Positions 23,609 through 31,789 are shown, numbered from the stretch's first letter. The stretch is 46,015 nt of DNA from Clostridiales bacterium (GCA_029007785.1 JAQXIM010000025.1:1-46015), one strand, 5' to 3'. Translations and numbers: made by a program. The notes: generated by a model not told the origin, from the letters alone.

Positions 23609-24307
23609 ATGATTCGTAAAATCATCAAAATCGACGAAGAAAAATGTAATGGCTGCGGCGCTTGTGCCGCTGCCTGTCACGAAGGCGCCATTGAGATGGT
23701 GGATGGCAAGGCAAAGCTCACCCGGGAGGATTACTGCGACGGACTTGGAGATTGCCTGCCCGCCTGCCCGATGAATGCCATCACCTTTGAGGAAAGAGAA
23801 GCACCCGCATACGACGAAGCTGCTGTATTGGCAGCGAAGACAGCCAAATCCCAGCCTTTGCCCTGCGGATGCCCCGGCACCCAGGCAAAAGCAATTCACC
23901 GCAGCGAAAAGCCTGCCGCTGTATGCGCTCCCCAGACCTCTCAGCTTTCTCAGTGGCCGGTGCAGATCAAACTGGTGCCTGTAAATGCACCCTGGTTTGA
24001 CCGTGCAAAGCTGTTGGTGGCCGCCGACTGCACCGCTTATGCTTATGCCAATTTCCATCAGGATTTTATCAAGGATCACATTACTCTGGTAGGCTGTCCC
24101 AAGCTGGATAACGTAGACTACGCCGAAAAGCTCACCGAAATCCTCAGACACAATGACATACTCAGCATTACCGTGGTGCGGATGGAAGTACCCTGCTGCG
24201 GCGGTATCGAAAACGCAGTCAAACGTGCACTGCAGAACAGCTGTAAATTTCTGCCCTGGAATGTGGTCACCATTTCCACAGACGGTCGTATCCTGAACAG
24301 ACTCTAA
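23609..24307 (+). CDS. 4Fe-4S ferredoxin-like protein with extra C-terminal domain
   Basis: A 232-residue protein. The N-terminus is a dicluster ferredoxin-like domain: CNGCGACAAACHEGAI (Cys-x2-Cys-x2-Cys-x3-Cys), then a second set CDGLGDCLPACPMNAI. A middle part has CGCPGT, and the C-terminal domain contains LVGCPKLDN and VPCCGGIENAVKRAL, extra Cys that could hold another cluster. Electron transfer is likely; the partner is unknown. AAAAGGAG precedes the ATG. It is the last gene before attR and probably unrelated to spore coat function. Confidence 0.82.
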   Translation: MIRKIIKIDEEKCNGCGACAAACHEGAIEMVDGKAKLTREDYCDGLGDCLPACPMNAITFEEREAPAYDEAAVLAAKTAKSQPLPCGCPGTQAKAIHRSEKPAAVCAPQTSQLSQWPVQIKLVPVNAPWFDRAKLLVAADCTAYAYANFHQDFIKDHITLVGCPKLDNVDYAEKLTEILRHNDILSITVVRMEVPCCGGIENAVKRALQNSCKFLPWNVVTISTDGRILNRL

Positions 24308-24406
24308 AATGAGAATAACCGTTGTCTTCCTTTACCTGAAACGGATGTTCCGGAAACCCTTGCAAATCTGGCTCTATTCGTTCCGTGTTTCATTTTAACC
24401 CGTTTG

Positions 24407-24412
24407 TAGGTA
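24407..24412. other. Right attachment core (attR)
   Basis: TAGGTA again. Bases to the left (CCCGTTTG) belong to the element; bases to the right (CAGAGGAACTGG) are cotJC codons 63 onward. Confidence 0.8.
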
Positions 24413-24846
24413 CAGAGGAACTGGCACACATGGAAATTATTGCTGCTATTGTCCGGCAGCTGACCAGAAATCTGACGGAAGAAGAGATTACCAATTCCGG
24501 TTTTGGACCTTATTATATCGACCATACCATCGGAATCTGGCCGGCGGCCGCGTCAGGTGTTCCTTTCAATGCCTGTGAATTCCAGTGCAAGGGAGACGCC
24601 ATTACAGATCTGGTGGAGGATATGGCGGCAGAACAGAAAGCCAGAACCACCTACGACAACATCCTTCGGGTTGTCAAGGAAGAAGAAATCTGTGATCCGA
24701 TCCGTTTCCTGCGTGCCAGAGAAGTCGTTCATTTCCAGCGATTCGGTGAAGCACTCCGACTGGCCAAAGATAAGATGGATACGCCGAATTTCTATGCCTT
24801 CAACCCTGCTTTTGATTCTCCGAAACCGAAACAGTGTAGAAAATAA
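24412..24846 (+). CDS. cotJC: CotJC manganese-catalase-like coat protein, C-terminal half (interrupted)
   Basis: Codons 63-206 of CotJC, beginning TEELAHMEIIAAIV. Joined to the left half this makes a 206-residue CotJC. By alignment to non-haem Mn catalases the metal ligands would be Glu35 (left half) and Glu65, His68, Glu136 and His169 (right half), with no disabling change visible. No promoter or ribosome-binding site precedes this half, and the open frame that starts at 24385 inside the element has no family match before GTEELAH. A strong terminator follows, so it ends the cotJ operon once the element is gone. Confidence 0.93.
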   Translation, partial: TEELAHMEIIAAIVRQLTRNLTEEEITNSGFGPYYIDHTIGIWPAAASGVPFNACEFQCKGDAITDLVEDMAAEQKARTTYDNILRVVKEEEICDPIRFLRAREVVHFQRFGEALRLAKDKMDTPNFYAFNPAFDSPKPKQCRK

Positions 24847-24915
24847 AAGGTATTCTATCAATTCATTCAAAAATGAATAGACAAATAAGCGAATTCTTCG
24901 ATCCATAAACCAAAT

Positions 24916-24966
24916 AAAAAGGGGATAAACCGTGACGAAATCATATCACGTTTATCCCTCTTTTTA
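24916..24966. terminator. Bidirectional terminator between cotJC and the AraC gene
   Basis: AAAAAGGGGATAAAC with GTGA pairs with TCAC and GTTTATCCCTCTTTTT, with U-runs on both strands. Confidence 0.85.
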
Positions 24967-24968
24967 TT

Positions 24969-25724
24969 TTACCACTTTCTTTTGAAATTCTTTTTGCGAT
25001 ACTGTCCGGGGGTCATTCCTGTATACTTGCGGAAAGTCTTGGAAAAATGACTCTGGGAACAGAAACCAAGGTACTGTCCGATCTCCATGAGACTGTATTC
25101 GGAATACTGAATCATACTCTGAGCTTCCTTCACACGGCTTTTCTGAATGAATTCGCTGACGGTTTCTCCCGTTTCCTTTTTAAATAAGGCACTGAAATAG
25201 GTTTCACTGAGACCTGCATTCTCTGCAATGCTTTTCAGAGAAATATCATAATGGAGATGGCGCAAAATATAATCAATGGCATTCTTTGTCTTTTCGCTCA
25301 TCAGCACATCGGATTTATTCTCGTGTACTCTCTTGGTAAAATCCAATACAGCACGCTTGTAAATGTCTAAAAGCTGTTCGGGCGAATTGCAGGCATCCGC
25401 CTCCTGAATATAGGAATCACAGAGAGAAAATGCTTCCTCTTCTCCCAATCCACCATCCAATGCTGCTCTGGAAGCTATGGCAATTCCAACAATAATGGCA
25501 TACAGCTGCTGACGGAAAGAATTGGCAGACATTCGATTGATTTTCTGATTCTCCATGGTTTCCAGATATTTGGTGATTCGTTTCAGGTCACCTTCCATGA
25601 TCATTCCATTAACCATTTTTTCCTGGGCATATCTTCCCTGGGAACGGATTTCTTCGCGGCTCTGCAGAACCTCCCGATGGATATGCTCTGTTGTCATCTT
25701 CTCATTCTGTTCTCTCATTTCCAT
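24969..25724 (-). CDS. AraC family transcriptional regulator
   Basis: A 251-residue regulator. The C-terminal ~100 residues contain the two AraC helix-turn-helices: SLKSIAENAGLSETYFSALF with KKETGETVSEFI, then SLMEIGQYLGFCSQSHFSKT with FRKYTGMTPGQYR. The N-terminal ~150 residues are helical and lack the cupin sensor, so the signal is unknown. AGGAG lies eight bases before the ATG. It sits just outside the element, and its targets are not evident; the nearest genes are cotJC (convergent) and an oxidoreductase on the same strand, upstream across a 645-base gap. Confidence 0.9.
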   Translation of the reverse strand: MEMREQNEKMTTEHIHREVLQSREEIRSQGRYAQEKMVNGMIMEGDLKRITKYLETMENQKINRMSANSFRQQLYAIIVGIAIASRAALDGGLGEEEAFSLCDSYIQEADACNSPEQLLDIYKRAVLDFTKRVHENKSDVLMSEKTKNAIDYILRHLHYDISLKSIAENAGLSETYFSALFKKETGETVSEFIQKSRVKEAQSMIQYSEYSLMEIGQYLGFCSQSHFSKTFRKYTGMTPGQYRKKNFKRKW

Positions 25725-25828
25725 ATGCGATGCTCCTGTAATATTTATTCTGCCTTAGGGCAGGGATTATCATTTATCAAACTCTTTTCAAAATGTTGGT
25801 GCAAATGAATTTGCTCCTATGATACAAA

Positions 25829-25865
25829 CGGACTTCTCAGCATTTCACGCTCACAGAATCCTGCA
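25829..25865. repeat. Dispersed hairpin repeat, family 2, degenerate
   Basis: CGGACTTCTCAGCATTTCAC with GCTCACAGAATCC resembles the 37065 and 45485 copies; the outer stem has mismatches. Confidence 0.4.
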
Positions 25866-26047
25866 TCTTTTCAATTATTTATTACGATATTTCCAATTTG
25901 ACTTACATTAACAGGATTGGCCATATAAAATATATCATTATTTCTGTCCTATATAATAAGAACAGACCAAATTACGAATATAATAATACAAAATCCCAGT
26001 TTTTTCTAGTACTTTTTTTTGATTTAATATTTTTTTAATAAAATTCT

Positions 26048-26104
26048 CCGTCTAATTTTTTATTCAAATCATTCCCCCGTCTAATTTCACATGCAAATCA
26101 ATCG
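26048..26104. repeat. 29-bp-period direct repeat
   Basis: CCGTCTAATT-n7-CAAATCA occurs at 26048 and again at 26077. It may be a regulator-binding pair. Confidence 0.5.
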
Positions 26105-26159
26105 ACGATGAATTCTTTCCTGACAGTCTCTGCCGAAATATACATTCATAAAAGCAACT

Positions 26160-26196
26160 AAAAAGCGAGAGAATGTCCTGAGGGCATTCTCTCGCT
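26160..26196 (-). terminator. Terminator of the Gfo/Idh/MocA gene
   Basis: AGCGAGAGAATG pairs with CATTCTCTCGCT; read leftward, TTTTT follows. Confidence 0.75.
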
Positions 26197-26329
26197 GTCA
26201 CAGTATTACAACATCATTTTTCAATATCTGTATCCGCTGTCCTATGATTCCCTGTTGTCTTTCTGAGAATCTGCAGTCTTAAAAAATGAGCTGAAATCGG
26301 TTTTCAGAATAAACTTTCAGACCTTTAGA

Positions 26330-26384
26330 ATCCGTCTTCCGAATCGGTCTTCAAAATCAGTCTTCCGAATTAGTCTTCAAAAGT
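26330..26384. repeat. Short tandem repeats at the 3' end of the oxidoreductase gene
   Basis: Alternating units (AATCCGTCTTCCG, AATCGGTCTTCAAA, ATCAGTCTTCCG, AATTAGTCTTCAAA) form a ~27-base repeat taken twice, running over the stop codon. Confidence 0.6.
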
Positions 26385-27557
26385 AATTCTGCGTCCTTCT
26401 TCTGCAGACTGATAAGCGGCATACATTACTTTCAGGGACTGATATGCCAGATCAAAATCGGAAGTAGGAACACGATCATAAGCAACGGTTTCTACGAAGT
26501 CCTGAAGCTCACCCATGTATCCGCGGATGATTTCATCGGAAACGAATGCCTTATTCCAGCCAAGTTTTGCCGGCAGCATTTCAGAAATGGTTACATCTTC
26601 CAAACCTTCTTCATCCAGGAAGTAGGTGTTCAGGATATCTGTAGGAGTGATATTGCACATAAGCGCACTGTCATTGCTGTATACTTCAATATAGTTCTTT
26701 GTTCCGCCCAATACGGTATCACTGGCAATGGTCATGGATTTGGTTCCATCGGAGAAAGTAACAGTGATAACACCAAAATCTTCTACGTCTTCCGGACGTG
26801 CAGAGATATGACGATGTTCGTATTCATTCAGGCAGGCAGTGGTTTTACCCGTATCACAGGTAACGCTCTTAATGGTAATTTCCTCTCCTCTTGCCTGTGC
26901 TTCCTGTTGTTTCAGCCAAAGCATACCGGTCAGAGGATGGGTACCGGTACGAATCAGGGTACCGCCGCCGGTTCCGTTCCATTTTCCAGCCAGGGAAGAG
27001 CTGGAGCCTTTCAGGCTTTCTTCACCTTTCATAAAGAGGATTTTGCTCTTCTTTGCACGGATGATTTCAGCTGCTTTCTGAACGTTGGTAGCATATACGA
27101 AGTTTTCTGCATACATGAACTTTCTGCCTGTCTCTTCTACTACTTTCTTCAGTTCATCCATGTCCTTCATGATTTCCTGGAACATATAAGCCTTGGGAGT
27201 AGTATTTCCTACATTCTCCTCACCTTTTTTGCCGAAGTATCCGGTCAAAGGTTTCTCACAGATTACATGTTTTCCGGCTTTCATCGCTTTGATGGCCATG
27301 GGAATGTGAAGGAAAGGCGGAGTTACAATATCAATTACCTGGATTTCCGGATCACTCAGCATCTCATCATAATCAGCCGTAATACTCTCATAACCAAAAG
27401 TGTTTTTCAGTTTTTCAGCCAGCTCCAGATTCAGATCGCAAACCGTTTTCAGACGAACGGGAACTCCGCTTACTTTTGCATAACCATTTCCATGCAAAAA
27501 TGCTGCATAACCTGCGCCTACGGTTCCGATTACTACGGGTTTTACCTGTTCTTTCAT
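26370..27557 (-). CDS. Gfo/Idh/MocA family oxidoreductase
   Basis: A 395-residue NAD(P)-dependent dehydrogenase of the sugar/inositol/cyclitol type. The Rossmann motif VGAGYAAFLHGNGY lies at about 13-26, DIVTPPFLH near 77 and the catalytic-region motif EKPLTGYFG near 98. The substrate cannot be deduced. AGGAGG lies eight bases before the ATG. It is divergent from a LysR gene with a repeat-rich spacer and an LTTR-like palindrome, so that regulator is the likely controller. Confidence 0.9.
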   Translation of the reverse strand: MKEQVKPVVIGTVGAGYAAFLHGNGYAKVSGVPVRLKTVCDLNLELAEKLKNTFGYESITADYDEMLSDPEIQVIDIVTPPFLHIPMAIKAMKAGKHVICEKPLTGYFGKKGEENVGNTTPKAYMFQEIMKDMDELKKVVEETGRKFMYAENFVYATNVQKAAEIIRAKKSKILFMKGEESLKGSSSSLAGKWNGTGGGTLIRTGTHPLTGMLWLKQQEAQARGEEITIKSVTCDTGKTTACLNEYEHRHISARPEDVEDFGVITVTFSDGTKSMTIASDTVLGGTKNYIEVYSNDSALMCNITPTDILNTYFLDEEGLEDVTISEMLPAKLGWNKAFVSDEIIRGYMGELQDFVETVAYDRVPTSDFDLAYQSLKVMYAAYQSAEEGRRITFED

Positions 27558-27659
27558 TTTGAATGCCTCCTAATATAATTGATTGAGTCCGTTTCCCTTA
27601 TATTCACACCGGGAACGAATCATTATGTTCATGTTTAACGTTCTTATGTTGAATGTTTT

Positions 27660-27707
27660 TATGTTTGATTGCTTCTATGTTTGATTGCTTTTATGTTTGA
27701 TTGCTTT
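27660..27707. repeat. 16-bp tandem array in a divergent promoter region
   Basis: Three contiguous copies of TATGTTTGATTGCTT(T/C), at 27660, 27676 and 27692. More degenerate relatives (CATGTTTAACG, TATGTTGAATG) precede them from about 27625. Confidence 0.85.
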
Positions 27708-27778
27708 TATATTCTCTTGACGATTATGATTATATAGGAGTTAATCCATAAAAACAATTTCATTTTTTCACACAATTG

Positions 27779-27797
27779 ATAACATTAATGTTATAAT
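27779..27797 (+). promoter_or_regulatory. LysR-type operator overlapping a -10 box
   Basis: ATAACATTAATGTTAT at 27779-27794 is a perfect 16-base palindrome that fits the T-N11-A form of LysR-type sites. TATAAT at 27792-27797 overlaps it and could be the -10 of the lysR promoter, suggesting autorepression. Confidence 0.6.
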
Positions 27798-27908
27798 TTG
27801 TTTGGATTATCATTACATTCTTGTTGATAACATATTCTCTATTCTTATCTTTTTCCGGCAGAATATGGATTTTTTTCTTTCCTGCCGGATTATCCGGGAG
27901 GTATTCTT

Positions 27909-28808
27909 ATGAATCTAAATCAGCTTCTTTGCTTTCAGGCCCTGGCCCGAAACGAACATTACACAAAAACCGCAGAATCTCTTTCCATCGCCCAGTCCTC
28001 CCTGAGCCGGACCATCAATCAGCTGGAAACGGAACTGGGAACCTATCTATTTGAAAAAAAAGGACGAAGTGTGACCCTGACCAAACAGGGCCGTATTTTC
28101 TATGAATATGTGGACCAGGGCCTCCAGCAAATCAATCAGGGCGTCAAAGCCGTTCAGGAATCACTGGATCCCTCCCACGGTATCATTGATTTTGCCTTTA
28201 TCTATGCCTTAAGCCCCACTTACATTCCCCAGACCATCCAGCAATTCCTGAAAAATCCGGCAACCAAAAACTATTCCTTCCGATTCTATCAGGGAAACTC
28301 CCGAAAGATTCTTCCGGGAATTCAGGATGGCAGTTATGATCTTGGCATTTGTTCCTATCTGGACATAGAGCCGGAGCTGGATTTTACACCGATTATCCGT
28401 CAGGAATACGTTTTGATTGTGGGAAATCATCATCCTCTGGCATCAAAAAACCGGGTGACTCTGGAAGAAGCCGCCCGGTATGATTTCATTATGCCTTTAG
28501 ATCAGACAAGCTTTGTTGAAAAACTCTTTCAGCGTCATCATCTTTCTCCTCATATTACCAGCCGTGTAGAAGAGGATCACGCTGCCGCCTCTCTCGTTTC
28601 CATCAATCTCGGTCTGGCTATCCTGCCGAGAAATCCCATGCTGGATCAATATGGAATCCGCCAGATTTCCTTTGCTCCGGAGCCTGTGTACCGTGACTTC
28701 TATCTGGTACGCCGCAAAAACGGGGGAATGACGCCGGCTGCTGAAAAATTTTACCGTTATCTGAAAGAAAGCGGCCAGGTCATATTCCGCAATACAGAAA
28801 ACAGTTAA
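27909..28808 (+). CDS. LysR family transcriptional regulator
   Basis: A 299-residue LTTR. The N-terminal winged helix-turn-helix is MNLNQLLCFQALARNEHYTK and the following TAESLSIAQSSLSRTINQLE; a linker helix and a two-lobed effector domain (about 90-295) follow. GGGAGG precedes the ATG. It is divergent from the Gfo/Idh/MocA gene with a palindrome between, the classic regulator-target layout. It ends eight bases before the stop of the convergent ABC-F gene. Confidence 0.93.
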   Translation: MNLNQLLCFQALARNEHYTKTAESLSIAQSSLSRTINQLETELGTYLFEKKGRSVTLTKQGRIFYEYVDQGLQQINQGVKAVQESLDPSHGIIDFAFIYALSPTYIPQTIQQFLKNPATKNYSFRFYQGNSRKILPGIQDGSYDLGICSYLDIEPELDFTPIIRQEYVLIVGNHHPLASKNRVTLEEAARYDFIMPLDQTSFVEKLFQRHHLSPHITSRVEEDHAAASLVSINLGLAILPRNPMLDQYGIRQISFAPEPVYRDFYLVRRKNGGMTPAAEKFYRYLKESGQVIFRNTENS

Positions 28809-28816
28809 GTCACCTG

Positions 28817-30637
28817 TCAGTGTTTCTTTTCTGCCGCCTGAATCTGTTCTGCCAGATCGTTCAGGTATACCCAGCGATCCATCTTTTCTTCCAGTTCCCG
28901 GGATATTTTTTCCTTCTCCTCCATCAGGGTCTGAAGACGGCTGTACTGGCTGGAAGCTTCTTCCATTTCCTGCTCCAGCTCTTCCAGCCGTTCTTCCAGA
29001 GCGGCAATGTCATCGTCAATGGTATTGTACTCCTGCTGCTCCTTGAAGGTAAATCGAATCTTCTTTTCATGACTCCGTCCTGCATTCCGATCCGCAGCCG
29101 TTTTTTTCACAGCAGCATTCGACACCTTCTCCGCCTCATTTTCCCGATTTTCCGGACGGCGAGGGGACAGGAAATAATCCGTATAACCGCCTTCATACTG
29201 GGTGATTTTTGTCCCTTCAAAGGCAAAGATCCGATTCACCATCCGATCCAGGAAGTATCGATCATGGGAAACGGTGATGACAATACCGTCAAAACTGTCC
29301 AGATAATCTTCCAGGGTTGTCAGAGTAGAAATATCCAGATCATTGGTAGGTTCGTCAAGAATCAGCACATTGGGAGCACTCATGAGAACACGAAGGAGAT
29401 ACAGACGGCGCTTCTCACCACCGGACAGCTTGTTCAGAGGCGTATACTGGAGTGCCGGAGGGAAGAGAAAACGCTCCAGCATCTGGGAGGCTGTCGCCAT
29501 ACCCTGGGAGGTTCGGATCACCTCTGCCACATCGCGAATATAATCAATTACTCTGGTATCGCTGTCCATTTCCGGGTTCTCCTGGGCAAAATAACCAATT
29601 CGAATCGTCTCTCCCAGCGTCACTGTTCCCGAATCCGGCTCCTCCAAACCAGTGATAATCTTCATCAGTGTGGATTTTCCACAGCCGTTCTTTCCAATAA
29701 TTCCAATCCGTTCTCCCCGAAGAACAATATAATTGAAATCTTCAAAAAGAACACGATCTCCGAAGGATTTTCCCACATGTTCCAGCTCAATGGTTTTCTT
29801 TCCCATACGGCTTGCCACAGAATCCAACACAACCGTTTTATCCAATACGGTGTTAGCGGTGTTCTGGAGCTCCTCAATCCTCTGAATGTGAGCCTTTTGC
29901 TTTGTAGAACGGGCTCTTGCCCCCCGATGGAGCCAGGCCAGCTCTGTGCGGAGAATATTTTTTCTCTTCACATCTGCCGCCAAAGCCGTATCCAGTCGCT
30001 GCTGACGCATTTCCAGATAACCGGAGTAATTGGTTTCGTAGGAATATAGTTTCCCATGGTCAATTTCCACAATTCGATTGGTAACCCGATCAAGGAAATA
30101 TCGATCATGGGTGACCATGATCAACACGCCTTTATAGGAGTCCAGATACTCCTCCAGCCAGAGAACCATGTCACTGTCCAGATGGTTTGTCGGCTCGTCC
30201 ATAATCAGAATATCCACCGGATTCAGCAAAGCTCTGGCCAAAGCCACTCTCTTCCGCTCTCCTCCGGACATGGATTCTGTCGTTCTTTCCCAGTCCGAAA
30301 AACCAAGCCTGGTCAGTATTCTCTTTGCTTCGCTCTCGCCGCCCCATTCATTGGAAATCGAGTCATGACCGGCCTGTACATACTCCAGAAGGGTAGGATT
30401 TCCCGGGAATTCCGGAGTCTGAGGCAAATAGGCAACCTTTACCTGATTCCCCTTGGTAATCGTTCCCTCATCCGGTTCTTCCAGACCGGCTATCATCTTC
30501 AGCAAAGTAGTCTTTCCTGTACCGTTGATGCCGATAATTCCGATTTTTTCTCCCTCTTCAATGCCAAGGGAAACCGCATCAAATAATGTTTTGTCTCCGA
30601 ATCCCTTTGTGATTTGTTCCATAACCAGAATATTCAT
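28817..30637 (-). CDS. uup: Uup-like ABC-F ATPase
   Basis: A 606-residue duplicated ABC ATPase without membrane segments. Cassette 1: GINGTGKTT (about 36), SGGERKRVALARALL, IMDEPTNHLD. Cassette 2: GKNGCGKST (about 318), LSGGEKRRLYLLR, LDEPTNDLD. Unlike the other ABC-F gene of this window, both cassettes look intact. The last ~70 residues are a predicted coiled coil (LEERLEELEQEMEEASSQYS), as in Uup, where that domain binds DNA in the E. coli protein. The ATG overlaps the stop of the upstream gene as ATGA; it is the last gene of a five-gene leftward run. Confidence 0.88.
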   Translation of the reverse strand: MNILVMEQITKGFGDKTLFDAVSLGIEEGEKIGIIGINGTGKTTLLKMIAGLEEPDEGTITKGNQVKVAYLPQTPEFPGNPTLLEYVQAGHDSISNEWGGESEAKRILTRLGFSDWERTTESMSGGERKRVALARALLNPVDILIMDEPTNHLDSDMVLWLEEYLDSYKGVLIMVTHDRYFLDRVTNRIVEIDHGKLYSYETNYSGYLEMRQQRLDTALAADVKRKNILRTELAWLHRGARARSTKQKAHIQRIEELQNTANTVLDKTVVLDSVASRMGKKTIELEHVGKSFGDRVLFEDFNYIVLRGERIGIIGKNGCGKSTLMKIITGLEEPDSGTVTLGETIRIGYFAQENPEMDSDTRVIDYIRDVAEVIRTSQGMATASQMLERFLFPPALQYTPLNKLSGGEKRRLYLLRVLMSAPNVLILDEPTNDLDISTLTTLEDYLDSFDGIVITVSHDRYFLDRMVNRIFAFEGTKITQYEGGYTDYFLSPRRPENRENEAEKVSNAAVKKTAADRNAGRSHEKKIRFTFKEQQEYNTIDDDIAALEERLEELEQEMEEASSQYSRLQTLMEEKEKISRELEEKMDRWVYLNDLAEQIQAAEKKH

Positions 30638-31443
30638 CTTTTCATTCTCCGTCTATCGCCGTCTCCCCGGCTTTTTTCCCTATGATTCCTGGGACTTTTG
30701 TTTGTACCCGTCTCTTTGTTCTTTAACCCGGATTTTTTGATTCCAGACGCTTTTGTTCCGTTTTTCTTTGCTCCGAACTCTTTGGAAGCGGACTCTCCTG
30801 TTCCGGTTTCCTTTGCTCCGAATCTTCTGGAATCAGATTCCCCTGTTATGGCTGCCTTTGCTCCGCGGGATTTCGTTCCTGACTGTTTTTTTACCGAATA
30901 ACCAAAGGTTCCTATGGCTTCTCCCAGATGATAATAGGTTCCATGGGAATATGCCGTCAAATCCGCTTTTCCCAGATCCAGACTGCCTTTTTCATTCAGA
31001 AGACGTTCCTCCACCTGGACTCCCATTACCTGGGCCAGAAACATATGATGGCTTCCCAGAGGCAAAATTTCCGTGATACGACACTCAATGTTCACCGGGC
31101 TTTCTGCAATTCCCGGCGCACGGATATGAACCGACGGCTGGGGCGAAAGTCTCATATCCCGGAACTTGTCCGTGTCCCTGCCGGATTTTACTCCACAATA
31201 GTCTGCCGCCCGATTGAGGTCCCCTGTAGTCAGATTAATGACAAACTCTCCCGTCTCCCGAAGAATATCATAGGAATACCGTTCTGGACGAACAGAAATA
31301 GAAACCATGGCCGGATTGGTGCAGACAGTTCCGCACCAGGCCACGGTAATAATATTAGGTTTCTCTCCCGGGCGGCTGCAGCTAACCATAACGGCCGGCA
31401 GCGGATACACCATATTTCCCGGCTTCCACTGTTGTTTACTCAT
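30634..31443 (-). CDS. Flavin reductase-like protein with a repetitive basic tail
   Basis: Residues 1-185 form an FMN-binding flavin-reductase-like domain (split barrel), with VSCSRPGEKPNIITVAWCGT, FVINLTTGDLNRAADYCG and HHMFLAQVMGVQ. The remaining ~85 residues are low complexity, rich in Lys, Ser, Gly and Thr, and include a 15-residue repeat of the form TGES-S-FGAK (45-base DNA repeat, about 30765-30860). The tail could bind nucleic acid or be disordered. AGAGGAG precedes the ATG. The stop overlaps the uup start. Confidence 0.85.
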   Translation of the reverse strand: MSKQQWKPGNMVYPLPAVMVSCSRPGEKPNIITVAWCGTVCTNPAMVSISVRPERYSYDILRETGEFVINLTTGDLNRAADYCGVKSGRDTDKFRDMRLSPQPSVHIRAPGIAESPVNIECRITEILPLGSHHMFLAQVMGVQVEERLLNEKGSLDLGKADLTAYSHGTYYHLGEAIGTFGYSVKKQSGTKSRGAKAAITGESDSRRFGAKETGTGESASKEFGAKKNGTKASGIKKSGLKNKETGTNKSPRNHREKSRGDGDRRRMKR

Positions 31444-31453
31444 ATTTTCTCCT

Positions 31454-31789
31454 CTAAACTTCCGGAATCAGCTTTACGCAAATTCCTTCCTGCCCATTGA
31501 CCACAGCCGCCGTAACTACCGTTCCCGGCGGATATAAAAGATTCTTTTGATAGAGAATCAACTGGGGCATCTGACTGCTGCTGATTGTCGTCATTCCATA
31601 TCCGGAAGGAATATCAAAAAACTCCGACATCTGTCCAAAGGCCAGATGATCCAGCTGCATTTCCTCAACCATAATATTGACCGCTCCAAAACCGTAGGCA
31701 GCATGGAAAAACCGCAGACGGCAGGATGCCCCGGACGAAGGCATTTGAGGAATATTTTCCAATTCCTGTCTGACAAGTTCCATCTCCAT
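31454..31789 (-). CDS. DUF4397-like small protein
   Basis: A 111-residue protein resembling a single DUF4397 domain: LRFFHAAYGFGAVNIMVEEM, a central LAFGQMSEFFDIPSGYG, and a C-terminal LYPPGTVVTAAVVNGQEG. The family is usually extracytoplasmic and of unknown function, but no signal peptide is visible here. GGGA lies seven bases before the ATG. It is 10 bases upstream of the flavin reductase-like gene, in the same run. Confidence 0.65.
   Translation of the reverse strand: MEMELVRQELENIPQMPSSGASCRLRFFHAAYGFGAVNIMVEEMQLDHLAFGQMSEFFDIPSGYGMTTISSSQMPQLILYQKNLLYPPGTVVTAAVVNGQEGICVKLIPEV

Larger units (their letters stand above)
17842..24406. mobile_element. 6,565-bp skin-like intervening element in cotJC
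   Basis: Bounded by TAGGTA at 17842-17847 and again at 24407-24412. Removing one copy plus the 6,565 bases between joins GATATAGGT to ACAGAGGAACTG and restores DIG-TEELAHME in frame; the two halves are otherwise in different frames. The element encodes one large serine recombinase (the enzyme type that excises skin elements from sigK), an SLC13 permease, an EamA transporter, an ArsC protein, a ferredoxin-like protein and fragments. No phage structural or conjugation genes are seen. Programmed excision during sporulation is inference from this architecture. Confidence 0.88.
25725..26159. other. AT-rich intergenic region upstream of the AraC gene
   Basis: No gene is seen. It contains a degenerate family 2 repeat (25829-25865) and a 29-base-period direct repeat at 26048-26104 (CCGTCTAATT...CAAATCA twice). 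Long A/T runs at 25930-26045 suggest a promoter or bent region. Confidence 0.6.

Noticed and set aside
28820-30049. 409-codon rightward open frame opposite uup
   Set aside because: Mirror frame; composition and lack of motifs do not fit a protein.
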